Shown: positions 53,641 to 63,867 of the stretch, piece after piece
Layout of the letters: the number at the start of each line of letters is the position of its first letter
Position numbering within the stretch: position 1 is the first letter of the stretch
From: Terrimonas rubra
Lineage (GTDB): Bacteria; Bacteroidota; Bacteroidia; Chitinophagales; Chitinophagaceae
Length of the DNA stretch: 64,000 nucleotides
Direction: 5' to 3'
NCBI RefSeq assembly: GCF_042686025.1
Contig: NZ_JBHUOZ010000001.1
Span: 1,116,001 to 1,180,000 of the forward strand
Position numbers and translations under genes: made by a program
The notes under the pieces: model-generated
Told to the model about the DNA's origin: nothing
The model's input: the letters and a program-made list of their open reading frames with translations, nothing else
The model's database searches: none

Positions 53641-55092
53641 ATGAAAAATAAAATTCTTGTTTTCGTAGTATTAATAAGTGTTATCGGTACAGCTTGCAGG
53701 TGCTCGAAAAGCAGTGGAGGAGGTGCACAGCCGCCTGTAACGCCCGGGCCTACAGATCCGGTGGTTAACCAGGTAGATTTTTGGCTAACAAGAGGCAATC
53801 AATCGGTTCTATTACAAAAGCAAAGTACAACCATTGGATTTACCACAACTGAAAACAGTTATCCTAATATTTATATTGACTCTGCAACTGCCTACCAGCA
53901 GGTGGATGGGTTTGGATACACGCTTACTGGCGGAAGTGCCATGCTCATTAACCAAATGACTGCAACCGCAAAGGTCAACCTGATAAAAGAACTTTTTGAT
54001 ACTACCGGCAATGGTATTGGTATTAACTACCTGCGTTTGGGAATGGGCGCATCAGATCTCAGCCCTGCAGTTTTTAGTTACAATGATCTGCCGGCCGGTC
54101 AAACTGACCTTACGCTTAGCCAGTTTGACCTGGCTGAGGATAAAACACACCTTATTCCCTTATTGAAACAGATACTGGCGATTAATCCGAATATAAAACT
54201 CATGGGCACGCCCTGGAGTCCGCCAACATGGATGAAGGATAATGGCAGCTCCATTGGAGGAAAGTTAAAACCAGAGTATTACAGTGTATACGCCAATTAC
54301 TTTGTAAAATATATCCAGGCAATGAAGGCCGAAGGTATCACCATTGATGCCGTGACCATCCAGAACGAACCGCAGCATGATGGTAATAACCCCAGCATGC
54401 GTATGGAAGCAACCGAACAGCGTGATTTTATAAAAAATCATTTAGGCCCGGCTTTCCAGGCAGCAGCTATTAATACTAAAATCATTATCTGGGATCATAA
54501 CTGTGATAACCCTAACTATCCCGTAACTATTTTAAATGACCCGGATGCAAAAAAATATATTGATGGTTCAGCTTTTCATTTGTATGCAGGTGATATAAAC
54601 GCATTAAGTACGGTGAAGGCAGCCCACCCGGATAAAAACCTGTATTTCACCGAACAATGGACAAGTTCTACAGGCGACTTTGGCGGTGATTTAAAATGGC
54701 ACCTGCGTAATGTAATTATCGGATCAATGCGTAACTGGAGTAAAACGGCTTTGGAGTGGAATTTGGCAAATGATCCATCCTTTGGACCACATACCGCAGG
54801 CGGTTGTACACAATGTAAGGGAGCGTTAACCATTAGTGGCTCTACTGTAACCAGGAATGTTGCTTATTATATTATTGCACATGCGTCCAAATTTGTGCCA
54901 ACCGGCTCTACCCGGATCAGCAGCACTCATTCAGGCAATATTTTAAGTGTGGCATTTAAAAGAGCAGACGGTAAAAAAGTACTGATCGTATTAAATGATA
55001 ATGAAAACACTTCCAATTTTAATATCCGGTATAATAATAAACTGGCGCTTACCTCTTTACCCGGGGGAAGTGTAGGTACATATATTTGGTAG
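53641..55092 (+). CDS. Glycoside hydrolase family 30 lipoprotein (first)
   Basis: 483 residues from ATG 53641 (the frame reaches a TTG at 53614). Lipobox-like GTAC near residue 19. GH30 fold: an N-terminal strand domain with QQVDGFGYTLTGGSA, then the barrel with LMGTPWSPPTWMKDN, acid/base Glu243 in IQNEPQ and nucleophile Glu338 in YFTEQW, and a C-terminal beta domain (VLIVLNDNENTSNF). The family includes beta-1,6-glucanases, glucosylceramidases and xylanases; a beta-1,6-glucanase is most likely in this context. Confidence 0.9.
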   Translation: MKNKILVFVVLISVIGTACRCSKSSGGGAQPPVTPGPTDPVVNQVDFWLTRGNQSVLLQKQSTTIGFTTTENSYPNIYIDSATAYQQVDGFGYTLTGGSAMLINQMTATAKVNLIKELFDTTGNGIGINYLRLGMGASDLSPAVFSYNDLPAGQTDLTLSQFDLAEDKTHLIPLLKQILAINPNIKLMGTPWSPPTWMKDNGSSIGGKLKPEYYSVYANYFVKYIQAMKAEGITIDAVTIQNEPQHDGNNPSMRMEATEQRDFIKNHLGPAFQAAAINTKIIIWDHNCDNPNYPVTILNDPDAKKYIDGSAFHLYAGDINALSTVKAAHPDKNLYFTEQWTSSTGDFGGDLKWHLRNVIIGSMRNWSKTALEWNLANDPSFGPHTAGGCTQCKGALTISGSTVTRNVAYYIIAHASKFVPTGSTRISSTHSGNILSVAFKRADGKKVLIVLNDNENTSNFNIRYNNKLALTSLPGGSVGTYIW

Positions 55093-55113
55093 TTCAATAA
55101 ATCTGATAAAAAA

Positions 55114-56589
55114 ATGAAAAAAATATTGATCGTGTTGAGTGCAGGTTTTTGGATGGCTTGTAACAGTGCCAGTGATGGTAATCAGCATAACACAGTAAAA
55201 GATTCCCTGTCTTATACGGCAACAGATAAAAAAGTGAACGTATATACTACGGCCGATACAGCTGACTGGCGGTTAGCGAATACTGCAACTGGCCTGGCCT
55301 TTGAAGAAATGGGTCAGCCTTTTGAAAACCAGATCGTGGTATTTGTTGATCCTGATAAAACCTTTCAAACCTATGTCGGTATGGGCGCCGCTTTGACCGA
55401 TGCCTCTGCCGAAACATTTTATAAACTGCCCAAAGCAACCCAGCAGGAGTTTTTAAAGGCGCATTTTGATAAAAAGGAAGGCCTGGCTTATACTATTGCC
55501 CGTACCAATATTAACAGTTGCGATTTTAGCAGTGATAGCTATACGTATATACAGGAAGGTGATAGTGCATTAAAAACATTTGATATTACACATGACCGGA
55601 AATATAAGATCCCGTTTATTAAAGAAGCGCAGCAGGCTGCCGGCGGCTCTTTTAATTTATTTGCCAGTCCGTGGAGCCCGCCTGCTTTTATGAAAACCAA
55701 TAATGATATGCTCCGGGGTGGTAAACTAAAGCCTGAGTTTTATAATAGCTGGGCCATGTATTACACCAGGTTTATTAAGGAGTATGAAAAAGAAGGTATC
55801 CCTGTTTGGGGTATCAGTATACAAAATGAACCTATGGCTACCCAAAAATGGGAAAGCTGTCTTTATACTGCCGAGGAAGAAAGAGATTTCTTAAAAAATC
55901 ATTTAGGACCTGTTATGCATAAAGAAGGTTTGCAGGATAAAAAAATTATCGTTTGGGATCATAACAGGGATTTGATTTATCAGCGGGCGCAAACTTATTT
56001 CAAAGATAAGGAAGCGGCGAAGTATATATGGGGTATTGGCTTTCACTGGTATGAAGACTGGAGCGGCGGCACGCCGATGTACGAAAACCTCAAACGTGTG
56101 CAGGAAGCCTATCCCGATAAACATATTTTCTTTACCGAAGGATGTGCGGAAAGTTTTAACCCGGCTCGTTATAAAGCATGGGAACTGGGTGAGGAATATG
56201 GCCGTTCCATGATCAATGACTTTAATAACGGGATGGTAGGCTTTACTGACTGGAATATTTTATTAGATGAAACGGGAGGCCCTAATCATGTTCAAAACTT
56301 TTGTTTTGCGCCTGTACATGCGGATACCAAAACCGGCAAGCTCATTTATACCAATGCTTATTACTACATAGGTCATTTTTCAAAATTCATTCAACCTGGT
56401 GCAAAAAGAATAATCAGTTCTGCCAGCCGCAGCCAGCTATTGACAACCGCCTTTAAAAATCCCGATGGCACTGTTGTTGTGGTGGTAATGAATCAAAGCA
56501 ATATCAGGACACCTTATTATTTATGGATAAATGGTAAGGCTGTTGCGGTGAATGCACTTCCGCATTCTATACAAACACTGGTTTTTTAA
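55114..56589 (+). CDS. Glycoside hydrolase family 30 lipoprotein (second)
   Basis: 491 residues, paralogue of the previous gene and 21 bp after it. Lipobox WMAC near residue 16. GH30 marks: TYVGMGAALTDASAETFYK, FASPWSPPAFMKTN, acid/base Glu239 in IQNEPM and nucleophile Glu342 in FFTEGC, then a C-terminal beta domain. The differing loops around the active site suggest a complementary specificity, for example exo versus endo action on the same glucan. Confidence 0.9.
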   Translation: MKKILIVLSAGFWMACNSASDGNQHNTVKDSLSYTATDKKVNVYTTADTADWRLANTATGLAFEEMGQPFENQIVVFVDPDKTFQTYVGMGAALTDASAETFYKLPKATQQEFLKAHFDKKEGLAYTIARTNINSCDFSSDSYTYIQEGDSALKTFDITHDRKYKIPFIKEAQQAAGGSFNLFASPWSPPAFMKTNNDMLRGGKLKPEFYNSWAMYYTRFIKEYEKEGIPVWGISIQNEPMATQKWESCLYTAEEERDFLKNHLGPVMHKEGLQDKKIIVWDHNRDLIYQRAQTYFKDKEAAKYIWGIGFHWYEDWSGGTPMYENLKRVQEAYPDKHIFFTEGCAESFNPARYKAWELGEEYGRSMINDFNNGMVGFTDWNILLDETGGPNHVQNFCFAPVHADTKTGKLIYTNAYYYIGHFSKFIQPGAKRIISSASRSQLLTTAFKNPDGTVVVVVMNQSNIRTPYYLWINGKAVAVNALPHSIQTLVF

Positions 56590-56700
56590 CAGGTAGATAA
56601 AACAAAAACTACTGGCCGGGGAAGGGTTTGTGTAGTGGAAATATATATCATTTAGTAATTTTCGGGTAGGCGTTGTGTTACCTGTAATAAAAAGTAAAAA

Positions 56701-58356
56701 GTGAAACAGTTTATTTTTATTGTAACTGCGGTTATATCTCTTTTACTGGCATCCTGTAAAAAAAGTGATAACCCGCCACCTGTTGTACCCAAATGGTTTG
56801 ATTATCAAAGTACCACTATCAATAACCAGCCGTTTAACAACCTGGCGCAAAACATGCCCTTGACGCCTGCAATAAGAATTACTTTTGATGAAGCGATTAA
56901 TGCTTCCACCGTAAACAATGCCCTATCATTGATGCATGGAACGGCAACACTTTCCTACAACTTTTCTTTGGAGAACAGCGATAAAACCATCTTACTGCAG
57001 CCTGTTAATAAACTCCCTTCCCTGGGCAGTTTTACATTATCTATAACCAATACTCTTCGTTCAAAAACGGATGCTACCCTGCGCAATCAGCAAACGCTGA
57101 GCTTTAGGACCGGACTCGATTCCTCACGTAAATTTCCGGCTATATCCAATGATGCGCTGCTGACAAAGGTGCAGGAACAAACCTTTAAATATTTTTGGGA
57201 TTTTGCACATCCGGTAAGCGGCCTGGCGCGTGAACGGAATACTTCCGGGGAAACAGTAACATCGGGTGGTTCGGGTTTTGGCATTATGGCTATTCCTGTG
57301 GGTATTGAACGTGGTTTTATAAGCCGCGCCGATGGATTGGCTCGTATGCAGAAGATCACAGGATTCTTAAAAAATACAGCCGTTAAAGTGAAGGGAGCTT
57401 TCTCACATTGGATAAACGGCACTACGGGTGCCATTGTTCCCTTTAGTGCTAATGACAATGGGGCCGACCTGGTAGAAACCTCTTTATTAATGATGGGACT
57501 GCTGACGGCCCGCCAGTACTTTGATGGCGGAGGTGCTGAAGCTACCTTACGTAATGATATTAATGAGTTATACCAAAATGTTGAATGGGACTGGTTCCGT
57601 CGTGATGGACAAAATGTATTATACTGGCATTACAGTCCCGACAAGCAATGGGTAATGAACCTGCCCATCAACGGGTGGAACGAATGTTTAATTACCTATG
57701 TATTGGCAGCGGCATCACCAACGCATGGTATTCCTAAAATTGTGTACGACAATGGCTGGGCACGTAACGGGAATATGAGAAACGGGAATACCTACTACAA
57801 CTATATTTTGCCTGTTGGTCCCAACTTAGGCGGCCCGTTATTTTTGAGTCATTATAGTTTTTTAGGTATTAAGCCTATCGGGTTAACCGATGCTTATGCC
57901 AACTACGAAACCTATGTAAAAAACCACACCCTGATCAATTATGAATATTCCAGGGCCAATCCCAAAAACTTCCTGGGTTACAGCGATTCAATTTGGGGGC
58001 TGACCGCCAGCGATATTCCCAATGGTTATACGGCGAGTTCTCCTACCAATGATGTGGGCGTTATTGCACCGACAGCAGCTTTATCGGCTTTTCCATATAC
58101 GCCCGAAAAATCAATGGCGGCTTTACATTTCTACTATTATGTGCTGGGTGATAAATTATGGAAGGAATATGGCTTTATCGATGCTTTCTCATTACAGCAA
58201 TCCTGGTTTGCCTCCTCCTACCTGGCAATAGACCAGGGCCCGATAATATTAATGATCGAAAATTACCGGACCGGTCTTTTATGGAATTTATTCACCAGTA
58301 GTCCCGAAATTAAAACGGCCATGCGTACACTGGGCTTTACCGCACCGTATTTATAA
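56701..58356 (+). CDS. Glycoamylase/GH144-like hydrolase with Ig-like N-terminus
   Basis: 551 residues. Lipobox LASC near residue 18 (start GTG 56701). An Ig-like Big_5 domain covers about 35-140 (PLTPAIRITFDEAINASTVNNALSL, part RITFDEAINAS). The C-terminal helical barrel (about 155-550) has FKYFWDFAHPVSGLARERN, SGGSGFGIMAIPVGIERGF, EWDWFRRDGQNVLYWHYSP and IDQGPIILMIENYRTGLLWNLF, the glycoamylase pattern. GH144 endo-beta-1,2-glucanases have this domain, including one from Chitinophaga. Completes the hydrolase set of the PUL. Confidence 0.86.
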   Translation: MKQFIFIVTAVISLLLASCKKSDNPPPVVPKWFDYQSTTINNQPFNNLAQNMPLTPAIRITFDEAINASTVNNALSLMHGTATLSYNFSLENSDKTILLQPVNKLPSLGSFTLSITNTLRSKTDATLRNQQTLSFRTGLDSSRKFPAISNDALLTKVQEQTFKYFWDFAHPVSGLARERNTSGETVTSGGSGFGIMAIPVGIERGFISRADGLARMQKITGFLKNTAVKVKGAFSHWINGTTGAIVPFSANDNGADLVETSLLMMGLLTARQYFDGGGAEATLRNDINELYQNVEWDWFRRDGQNVLYWHYSPDKQWVMNLPINGWNECLITYVLAAASPTHGIPKIVYDNGWARNGNMRNGNTYYNYILPVGPNLGGPLFLSHYSFLGIKPIGLTDAYANYETYVKNHTLINYEYSRANPKNFLGYSDSIWGLTASDIPNGYTASSPTNDVGVIAPTAALSAFPYTPEKSMAALHFYYYVLGDKLWKEYGFIDAFSLQQSWFASSYLAIDQGPIILMIENYRTGLLWNLFTSSPEIKTAMRTLGFTAPYL

Positions 58357-58481
58357 TAAAAAAACTTGTTGTTCCGGTAAATGCGGGTATAAATGTGCTA
58401 CCGGGTTCAGCCTTTCAAGGCATACATATATTTGAGGCATAGTATGGTTTAAATAAGTAATTTTACATTCCCGATTGCTAC

Positions 58482-59063
58482 ATGAACAATACTGCTCAAA
58501 TAAAAGACCTGTTCTACCTGGTCATGCAGGACGATGAAGCTGCGTATAAAACACTGTTTATAAAGCTTCATAAGCCCTTGTGCCAGTTTGCCTATGGCAT
58601 ACTGAAGTCGCAACAGGATGCGCAGGATGTGGTTTCGGATGTGTTTATTACTATTTGGGAAAAACGTAACCAGTTAACTGATGTAAGTTCCCCTTTGGCT
58701 TATTGTTATACAGCCGTAAAAAACAGGTCGCTCAACATTTTAAAACAGCAAAAGCGGCAAAAGGAATTGGATAATTCCGAATGGTTAGTTCCCCAAAACA
58801 GTGTTTATTTCAACCCGGAGAATTTAATGATGACGGAAGAGATTATCCAGCAAATCCGTTTAACCATTCAAAACCTCCCTTCGCGTTGCCGGCTGATATT
58901 CAAGCTCACCAAGGATGACGGCTTAAAATACAGGGAAGTAGCCGATTTATTGAATATATCGGTGAAAACGGTGGAAGCGCAAATGGCCATTGCCATGCGC
59001 CGGCTGGTAAAATGTATGCCTTTCAACCTGACCACCCAAACCACGAAATCTGTAAAAAAATAA
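58482..59063 (+). CDS. ECF RNA polymerase sigma factor (module 2)
   Basis: 193-residue ECF sigma factor related to the one at 45669-46301. Region 2: DDEAAYKTLFIKLHKPLCQFAYG and VVSDVFITIWE; region 4: LPSRCRLIFKLTKDDGLKYREVADLLNIS. It is 69 bp before its FecR partner and would control the second SusC operon. Confidence 0.93.
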   Translation: MNNTAQIKDLFYLVMQDDEAAYKTLFIKLHKPLCQFAYGILKSQQDAQDVVSDVFITIWEKRNQLTDVSSPLAYCYTAVKNRSLNILKQQKRQKELDNSEWLVPQNSVYFNPENLMMTEEIIQQIRLTIQNLPSRCRLIFKLTKDDGLKYREVADLLNISVKTVEAQMAIAMRRLVKCMPFNLTTQTTKSVKK

Positions 59064-59132
59064 TTGTCCCGCTTTTAGGGGTTTCTTACCGGCAGCGTTG
59101 TCTTATACCAAAGCTATATATTCAACGATTGC

Positions 59133-60275
59133 ATGAGCCAGGAATACTTTTGGATACTTTTTGCTAAAAAACTAGCAGGGGAAGCCACTCCCGGCGAATT
59201 AACCGAATTGGAAAATCTGGTTAAACAACATCCTGAGTGGCAATATTCCATCCAGTCCGTAGAGGACATCTGGAATACATCTGCCCCTTTTTCCGATAAA
59301 GATATGGCCGATGCAGAAGATGCGTATATGCTGCATTTGCACCGGATGCAGGAAAAGAACGGCTCTTCGGAACTGGGCCTGCCCTCTATTGGGTTACCTG
59401 CTTCCGCGAATAAAAAAAATAAAAGGCGGGTCATTAAATTGATGGCAGGAGCGGCCATAGCTGCTTCTATGTTATACGGGGCCTTTGTTTACCTGCAATA
59501 TACGCAGGCCAAACCCGGCAATGCTTCTCCGGTGCAGGCCATGAGTAATATAAATGAAATAACAACCCGGTTTGGTTCAAAATCAAAAATACAATTACCG
59601 GATGGCTCTACGGTATGGTTAAATGCCGGCAGTTCACTTATCTATAACAAAGATTTCGGTATTGAAAAAAGGGAAGTGGAGATAACAGGAGAAGGTTTTT
59701 TTGATGTGGCTAAAAACGCCTCCATGCCTTTTATTATTAAAACCAGGAGTTTTGATATTAAAGTACTGGGAACTGTTTTTAATGTAAAGGCCTACCCCGA
59801 TGATGAAACATCGGAAACCAGCCTGCTGGAAGGAAAGATCGAGGTTTCAATCAAAAGCCGGCCTAATGATAAAATAATTCTTGAACCCCAAGAAAAACTG
59901 GTTGTTGAAAATAATACCCGGCCCGGTTCTGCATCCGTAACCAGCCAGGATAATATCCTTACACAAGAGCCGATAGTAGCGATCAGTAAACTGAAATACA
60001 GCCCCGTGGATAGTTCAGTAACCGAAGTTCAGTGGAAAGATAATATCCTCGCATTTGACGATGAAAAAATGGAGGATGTAGCACTGAAAATGGAAAGATG
60101 GTTTGATGTGGAAATAGAGATAAAAGAAGCCGTATTGAATAAAAAAAGATTAACCGGGAAGTTTGAAAACGAAAATATTGAACAGGCATTGGAAGCGCTT
60201 AGCTATACCTCTACCGATGCTTTTGCTTTTAAACGTAACGGTCGGAAAATTATAATTTATAAACCAAACCACTAA
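59133..60275 (+). CDS. FecR-type anti-sigma factor (module 2)
   Basis: 380 residues. N-terminal anti-sigma region (LFAKKLAGEATPGELTELENLV), one membrane helix (about 108-126, KLMAGAAIAASMLYGAFVY), FecR domain (LPDGSTVWLNAGSSLIYNKD, EGFFDVAKNASMPFII, VLGTVFNVKAYPDDE) and C-terminal STN-like part (KMERWFDVEIEI). Same design as the first module. Confidence 0.93.
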   Translation: MSQEYFWILFAKKLAGEATPGELTELENLVKQHPEWQYSIQSVEDIWNTSAPFSDKDMADAEDAYMLHLHRMQEKNGSSELGLPSIGLPASANKKNKRRVIKLMAGAAIAASMLYGAFVYLQYTQAKPGNASPVQAMSNINEITTRFGSKSKIQLPDGSTVWLNAGSSLIYNKDFGIEKREVEITGEGFFDVAKNASMPFIIKTRSFDIKVLGTVFNVKAYPDDETSETSLLEGKIEVSIKSRPNDKIILEPQEKLVVENNTRPGSASVTSQDNILTQEPIVAISKLKYSPVDSSVTEVQWKDNILAFDDEKMEDVALKMERWFDVEIEIKEAVLNKKRLTGKFENENIEQALEALSYTSTDAFAFKRNGRKIIIYKPNH

Positions 60276-60327
60276 TTGTTAAATGAAACAAAACTACGGA
60301 CCATAGGTGGTATGGTATAACTAAAAA

Positions 60328-60347
60328 GGAGCCGTTGCAGCGGCCCC
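60328..60347 (+). promoter_or_regulatory. Hairpin in susC leader (module 2)
   Basis: GGAGCCG (60328-60334) pairs with CGGCCCC (60341-60347) around hexaloop TTGCAG, one A.C mismatch, after an A run, ending 74 bp before the ATG. Compare 47498-47525. Confidence 0.55.
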
Positions 60348-60420
60348 TGTCAAAGTTAAATACCATACAAAACACCTCCACAGGATAATTTATCAGTACT
60401 TAACCTCTCAAATGTAAATT

Positions 60421-63400
60421 ATGAAAAAAAATGAAGCAGAACTTATTTTTAATAAACTGCTATCGTCAACGCTTTTACGTTTTATGAAACTAACGATCTT
60501 TTTACTGACAGTAGCTTGCTTACAGGTTTCAGCCAACACTTATTCGCAGGATAAGATCTCCCTGCGTATGAATACGGTTGAAATAAAAAAAGTATTATTT
60601 GCTATCGAAAAAAAGAGCGGTTACCGCTTTCTATTCGATGAACAGATTTTAAAAGGTAAACCCCGGGTAAGTGTACAAGCCGAAGAAACACCGGTTAGCG
60701 ATATTTTAAACAGTGTTTTTTCCAATACCGGCATTAAATACAAAATTTTAAATACCAACCTGGTTGTTTTAAAAGATGATCCGGCCAGTGTGGAAATAAA
60801 TGTCAGGGAATTAAGAGTATCCGGTAAAGTTACTTCGGCTACCGGCGAGCCTTTATCCGGCATATCCGTCTCCATTAAAGGAACAACTGTTGGCACAACT
60901 ACCAATGAGGAAGGAAACTTTTCATTAACCGTTCCGGACGATGCCACAATTGTATTCTCTTCCGTTGGCTATGCAACTATGGAAGAAAGAGTAAACGGGC
61001 GTACAACGATTAATGTTGTCCTGCAATCGGCTGAAAAGACTATGGAGGACATAGTAGTGGTAGGTTATGGCACTTCTACCAGAAAAGATCTGACAGGCTC
61101 TATAGCCAGTGTAAAAAGCGCTGAAATTACCAAACAACCGGCAATGTCAGCCATGCAGTCTGTACAAGGTAAAGTTGCAGGCTTAAATATCATCGCCTCG
61201 GAAGCCCCAGGCTCAACTCCCAATGTAATCATCCGCGGGTTAGGTACAGCTTTAGGTGGCCGTAACCCATTATATATTGTAGATGGTATGGCTGTTGATA
61301 ATATTAATAATATCAACCCTACTGATATTGAGTCAATAGATGTATTGAAAGATGCCTCATCTGCTTCTATTTATGGTTTGCGTGCTGCAAATGGTGTTAT
61401 TATGGTAACGACCAAAAAGGGCAGAATAGGAAGAGCGGTTATAGGTTATGAAAGTTATGCAGGTGTAAAGAATATATTGAATCGGGTAAAAATGGCCGAT
61501 GCCAGTCAGTATATAGCTTACATCAATCAGAACCTGGCGTCTATTAACCAAACCTGGCGTTTAGCTGATGTAAGTCAGCAGGCTAATAATACAGATTGGT
61601 ACGATGAAATCATTAAAAACGGATCTGTATTTAATAATGCAATAAGTCTTTCAGGTGGTTCAGAAAATGTTGACTACTTCCTGAGCGTTAATAACTTTAA
61701 GGAAAATGGTATTCTTGATGGGTCATCTTTTACAAGAAATACCATCAGGAATAACAATACATATAAATTCTTTAATAACAAATTAAGGTTTAACCAGACC
61801 TTAAACCTGACATTTTCCGAAGCAACTCCTAAACCATACGGGGCATTCAGCGATGCTTATCGTCAATCACCACTGGTTCCTGTAATGTATGCAAATGGCC
61901 GTTCTGGCCGTCCTTTTGTAAATAGGACAACAGGTGTAGTGACTTACGAACGAACCGCAGGACAAACAGTGGGCAGTTTAAACTCAATAGGAAACCCGGT
62001 GTATGCAATTGCGGCCAATAATGAGTTAACAAAATCTACTATGCTGCAAGGAGGCTTGGAGGGTGAATATAAAATTGCTAAATTTTTAAAAGTAACTTCC
62101 AGGCTAGGTGCTACTAAATATTATTTTAGAAGCCGTGGGTTTACCGACATAAAAGATGGCTGGTTAAATGCAGACCCTACCCGTACAGAAGCAGAATTCA
62201 TTGCATTAAAAACAGCAAACCCTGCAGTGACTACCTATGCAAATAATAGCCTTAGTACTTCTCAGCAGGAAACTTTCAGATGGGTTTGGGAAAACTTCCT
62301 CACATTCCAGAAAAAATTTGGTAATCACAATGTAGAAGCTATTGCCGGTATGTCACGTGAAAAAGTGGGTATTGGAAATACAATTGGCGGCACCGGTTAT
62401 GATGTTCCGGCAAAAGAACAATACTGGAATATCAATTTAGGATCTTCTGCGTACCAGAAAACACTTAACCAGACTTATTTTACACCAAGGGCATTAGCAT
62501 CATATTTTGGCCGTGTACAATATAATTACGACAACCGTTATTATTTAACTGCCACTTTAAGAAGAGATGGATCCAGTGTATTTAGAGCAACGGAAGAATA
62601 TTGGGGCACATTCCCTGCTATAGGTTTGGGCTGGACTGTTAGTAATGAGTCATTTCTGGGTAATGTTAAATGGTTAGATTTCTTAAAGGTACGTGCTAAC
62701 TGGGGGCGTTTAGGAAACCAGGATATTCCTTTAAATGTATCTCAGATATTAACCAATGCAGGTAGCAGTAGCTATAACTATGTCTTTGGGCCTTCACAGG
62801 ATTTAGTTTTTGGAGCAGCTTACGGTACTCCGGCAGTAGGCGTAACCTGGGAAACAACAGAAGAAACCGGCGTAGGTGTTGATTTTGCTGTATTGAACAA
62901 CAGTCTTACCGGTTCAATTGATTACTATCATAAATTAAACAAGAATACCATCTTAAATGTAACACCTGGTTATACCTCACCCTATGAGCAAAATTTTTAT
63001 GCTCATGGTGCAAAAGTGCTGAATGCTGGTATCGAAGCAGTACTTAATTATAACAGGGCTATCAATAAAGATTTAAGTTTTAATGTTGGGGTTAATTACT
63101 CATACAATAAAAACGAGGTAAAAGATGTTACACCTGCTTATGACGGAGCCATAGGCGGCAGTCTGGGTAATGGTCAGATTACAAAACAATTACGTGAGGG
63201 CCAACCTATTTATGGGTGGTGGATGTATGAAGCAGAGGGCGTTTGGCAAAATGCGGCTGAAATTGCTGCTAACCCTAAAATAGGCTCACCTATTCCCGGC
63301 CATTTAAGGTATAAAGACCAGAATAAGGACGGTGTAATTGACAACAGGGACAAAGTATTCTTTGGCTCTTATATTCCATCTTCAACTTATGGTATCAACG

Positions 63401-63849
63401 TAGGAGTAAACTACAAGGACTTTGATTTATCAATCTATGGATATGGAGTAGGAGGTAACAAAGTATATAATGGATTAAAAGGTACACGTATTGACGGTGG
63501 TGAAAATATATCAGCCGATGTATTCAATGACCGCTGGACAGGAGATGGCTCAACTAACAAACATCCGGGTGCTGCCAGGGACTCTTATGCTTCCAGTTAT
63601 TATCTTGAGCGTGGTGATTATTTCAGGATAAATAATATTACATTAGGCTATACGTTTAAAAGATTGTATTCCAGTTCGTCAAATCTTAGATTATATATAA
63701 CAGCACAGAACCCTGTAATATTTACAAAATATAGTGGGTTCTCTCCTGAAATTGCAAGTGATGGATCTCCTTCTGGAACAACGGGTATAGAGTTGTCTGC
63801 CTACCCTACAACCAGGAATTTCTTAATCGGTTTAAATGTTCAATTTTAA
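60421..63849 (+). CDS. SusC-type TonB-dependent receptor with STN domain (module 2)
   Basis: 1142 residues, same architecture as the first SusC: signal peptide (a second in-frame Met at 60484 could be the start), STN domain (about 45-120), carboxypeptidase-like domain (SGKVTSATGEPLSG), plug (VVGYGTSTRKDLTGSIA, YIVDGMAV, DASSASIYGLRAANG) and barrel ending LIGLNVQF. It binds an unknown glycan or other nutrient and signals through the adjacent FecR. Hydrolases of this module are outside the window. Confidence 0.94.
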   Translation: MKKNEAELIFNKLLSSTLLRFMKLTIFLLTVACLQVSANTYSQDKISLRMNTVEIKKVLFAIEKKSGYRFLFDEQILKGKPRVSVQAEETPVSDILNSVFSNTGIKYKILNTNLVVLKDDPASVEINVRELRVSGKVTSATGEPLSGISVSIKGTTVGTTTNEEGNFSLTVPDDATIVFSSVGYATMEERVNGRTTINVVLQSAEKTMEDIVVVGYGTSTRKDLTGSIASVKSAEITKQPAMSAMQSVQGKVAGLNIIASEAPGSTPNVIIRGLGTALGGRNPLYIVDGMAVDNINNINPTDIESIDVLKDASSASIYGLRAANGVIMVTTKKGRIGRAVIGYESYAGVKNILNRVKMADASQYIAYINQNLASINQTWRLADVSQQANNTDWYDEIIKNGSVFNNAISLSGGSENVDYFLSVNNFKENGILDGSSFTRNTIRNNNTYKFFNNKLRFNQTLNLTFSEATPKPYGAFSDAYRQSPLVPVMYANGRSGRPFVNRTTGVVTYERTAGQTVGSLNSIGNPVYAIAANNELTKSTMLQGGLEGEYKIAKFLKVTSRLGATKYYFRSRGFTDIKDGWLNADPTRTEAEFIALKTANPAVTTYANNSLSTSQQETFRWVWENFLTFQKKFGNHNVEAIAGMSREKVGIGNTIGGTGYDVPAKEQYWNINLGSSAYQKTLNQTYFTPRALASYFGRVQYNYDNRYYLTATLRRDGSSVFRATEEYWGTFPAIGLGWTVSNESFLGNVKWLDFLKVRANWGRLGNQDIPLNVSQILTNAGSSSYNYVFGPSQDLVFGAAYGTPAVGVTWETTEETGVGVDFAVLNNSLTGSIDYYHKLNKNTILNVTPGYTSPYEQNFYAHGAKVLNAGIEAVLNYNRAINKDLSFNVGVNYSYNKNEVKDVTPAYDGAIGGSLGNGQITKQLREGQPIYGWWMYEAEGVWQNAAEIAANPKIGSPIPGHLRYKDQNKDGVIDNRDKVFFGSYIPSSTYGINVGVNYKDFDLSIYGYGVGGNKVYNGLKGTRIDGGENISADVFNDRWTGDGSTNKHPGAARDSYASSYYLERGDYFRINNITLGYTFKRLYSSSSNLRLYITAQNPVIFTKYSGFSPEIASDGSPSGTTGIELSAYPTTRNFLIGLNVQF

Positions 63850-63867
63850 AATCTTAAGATTACAATC

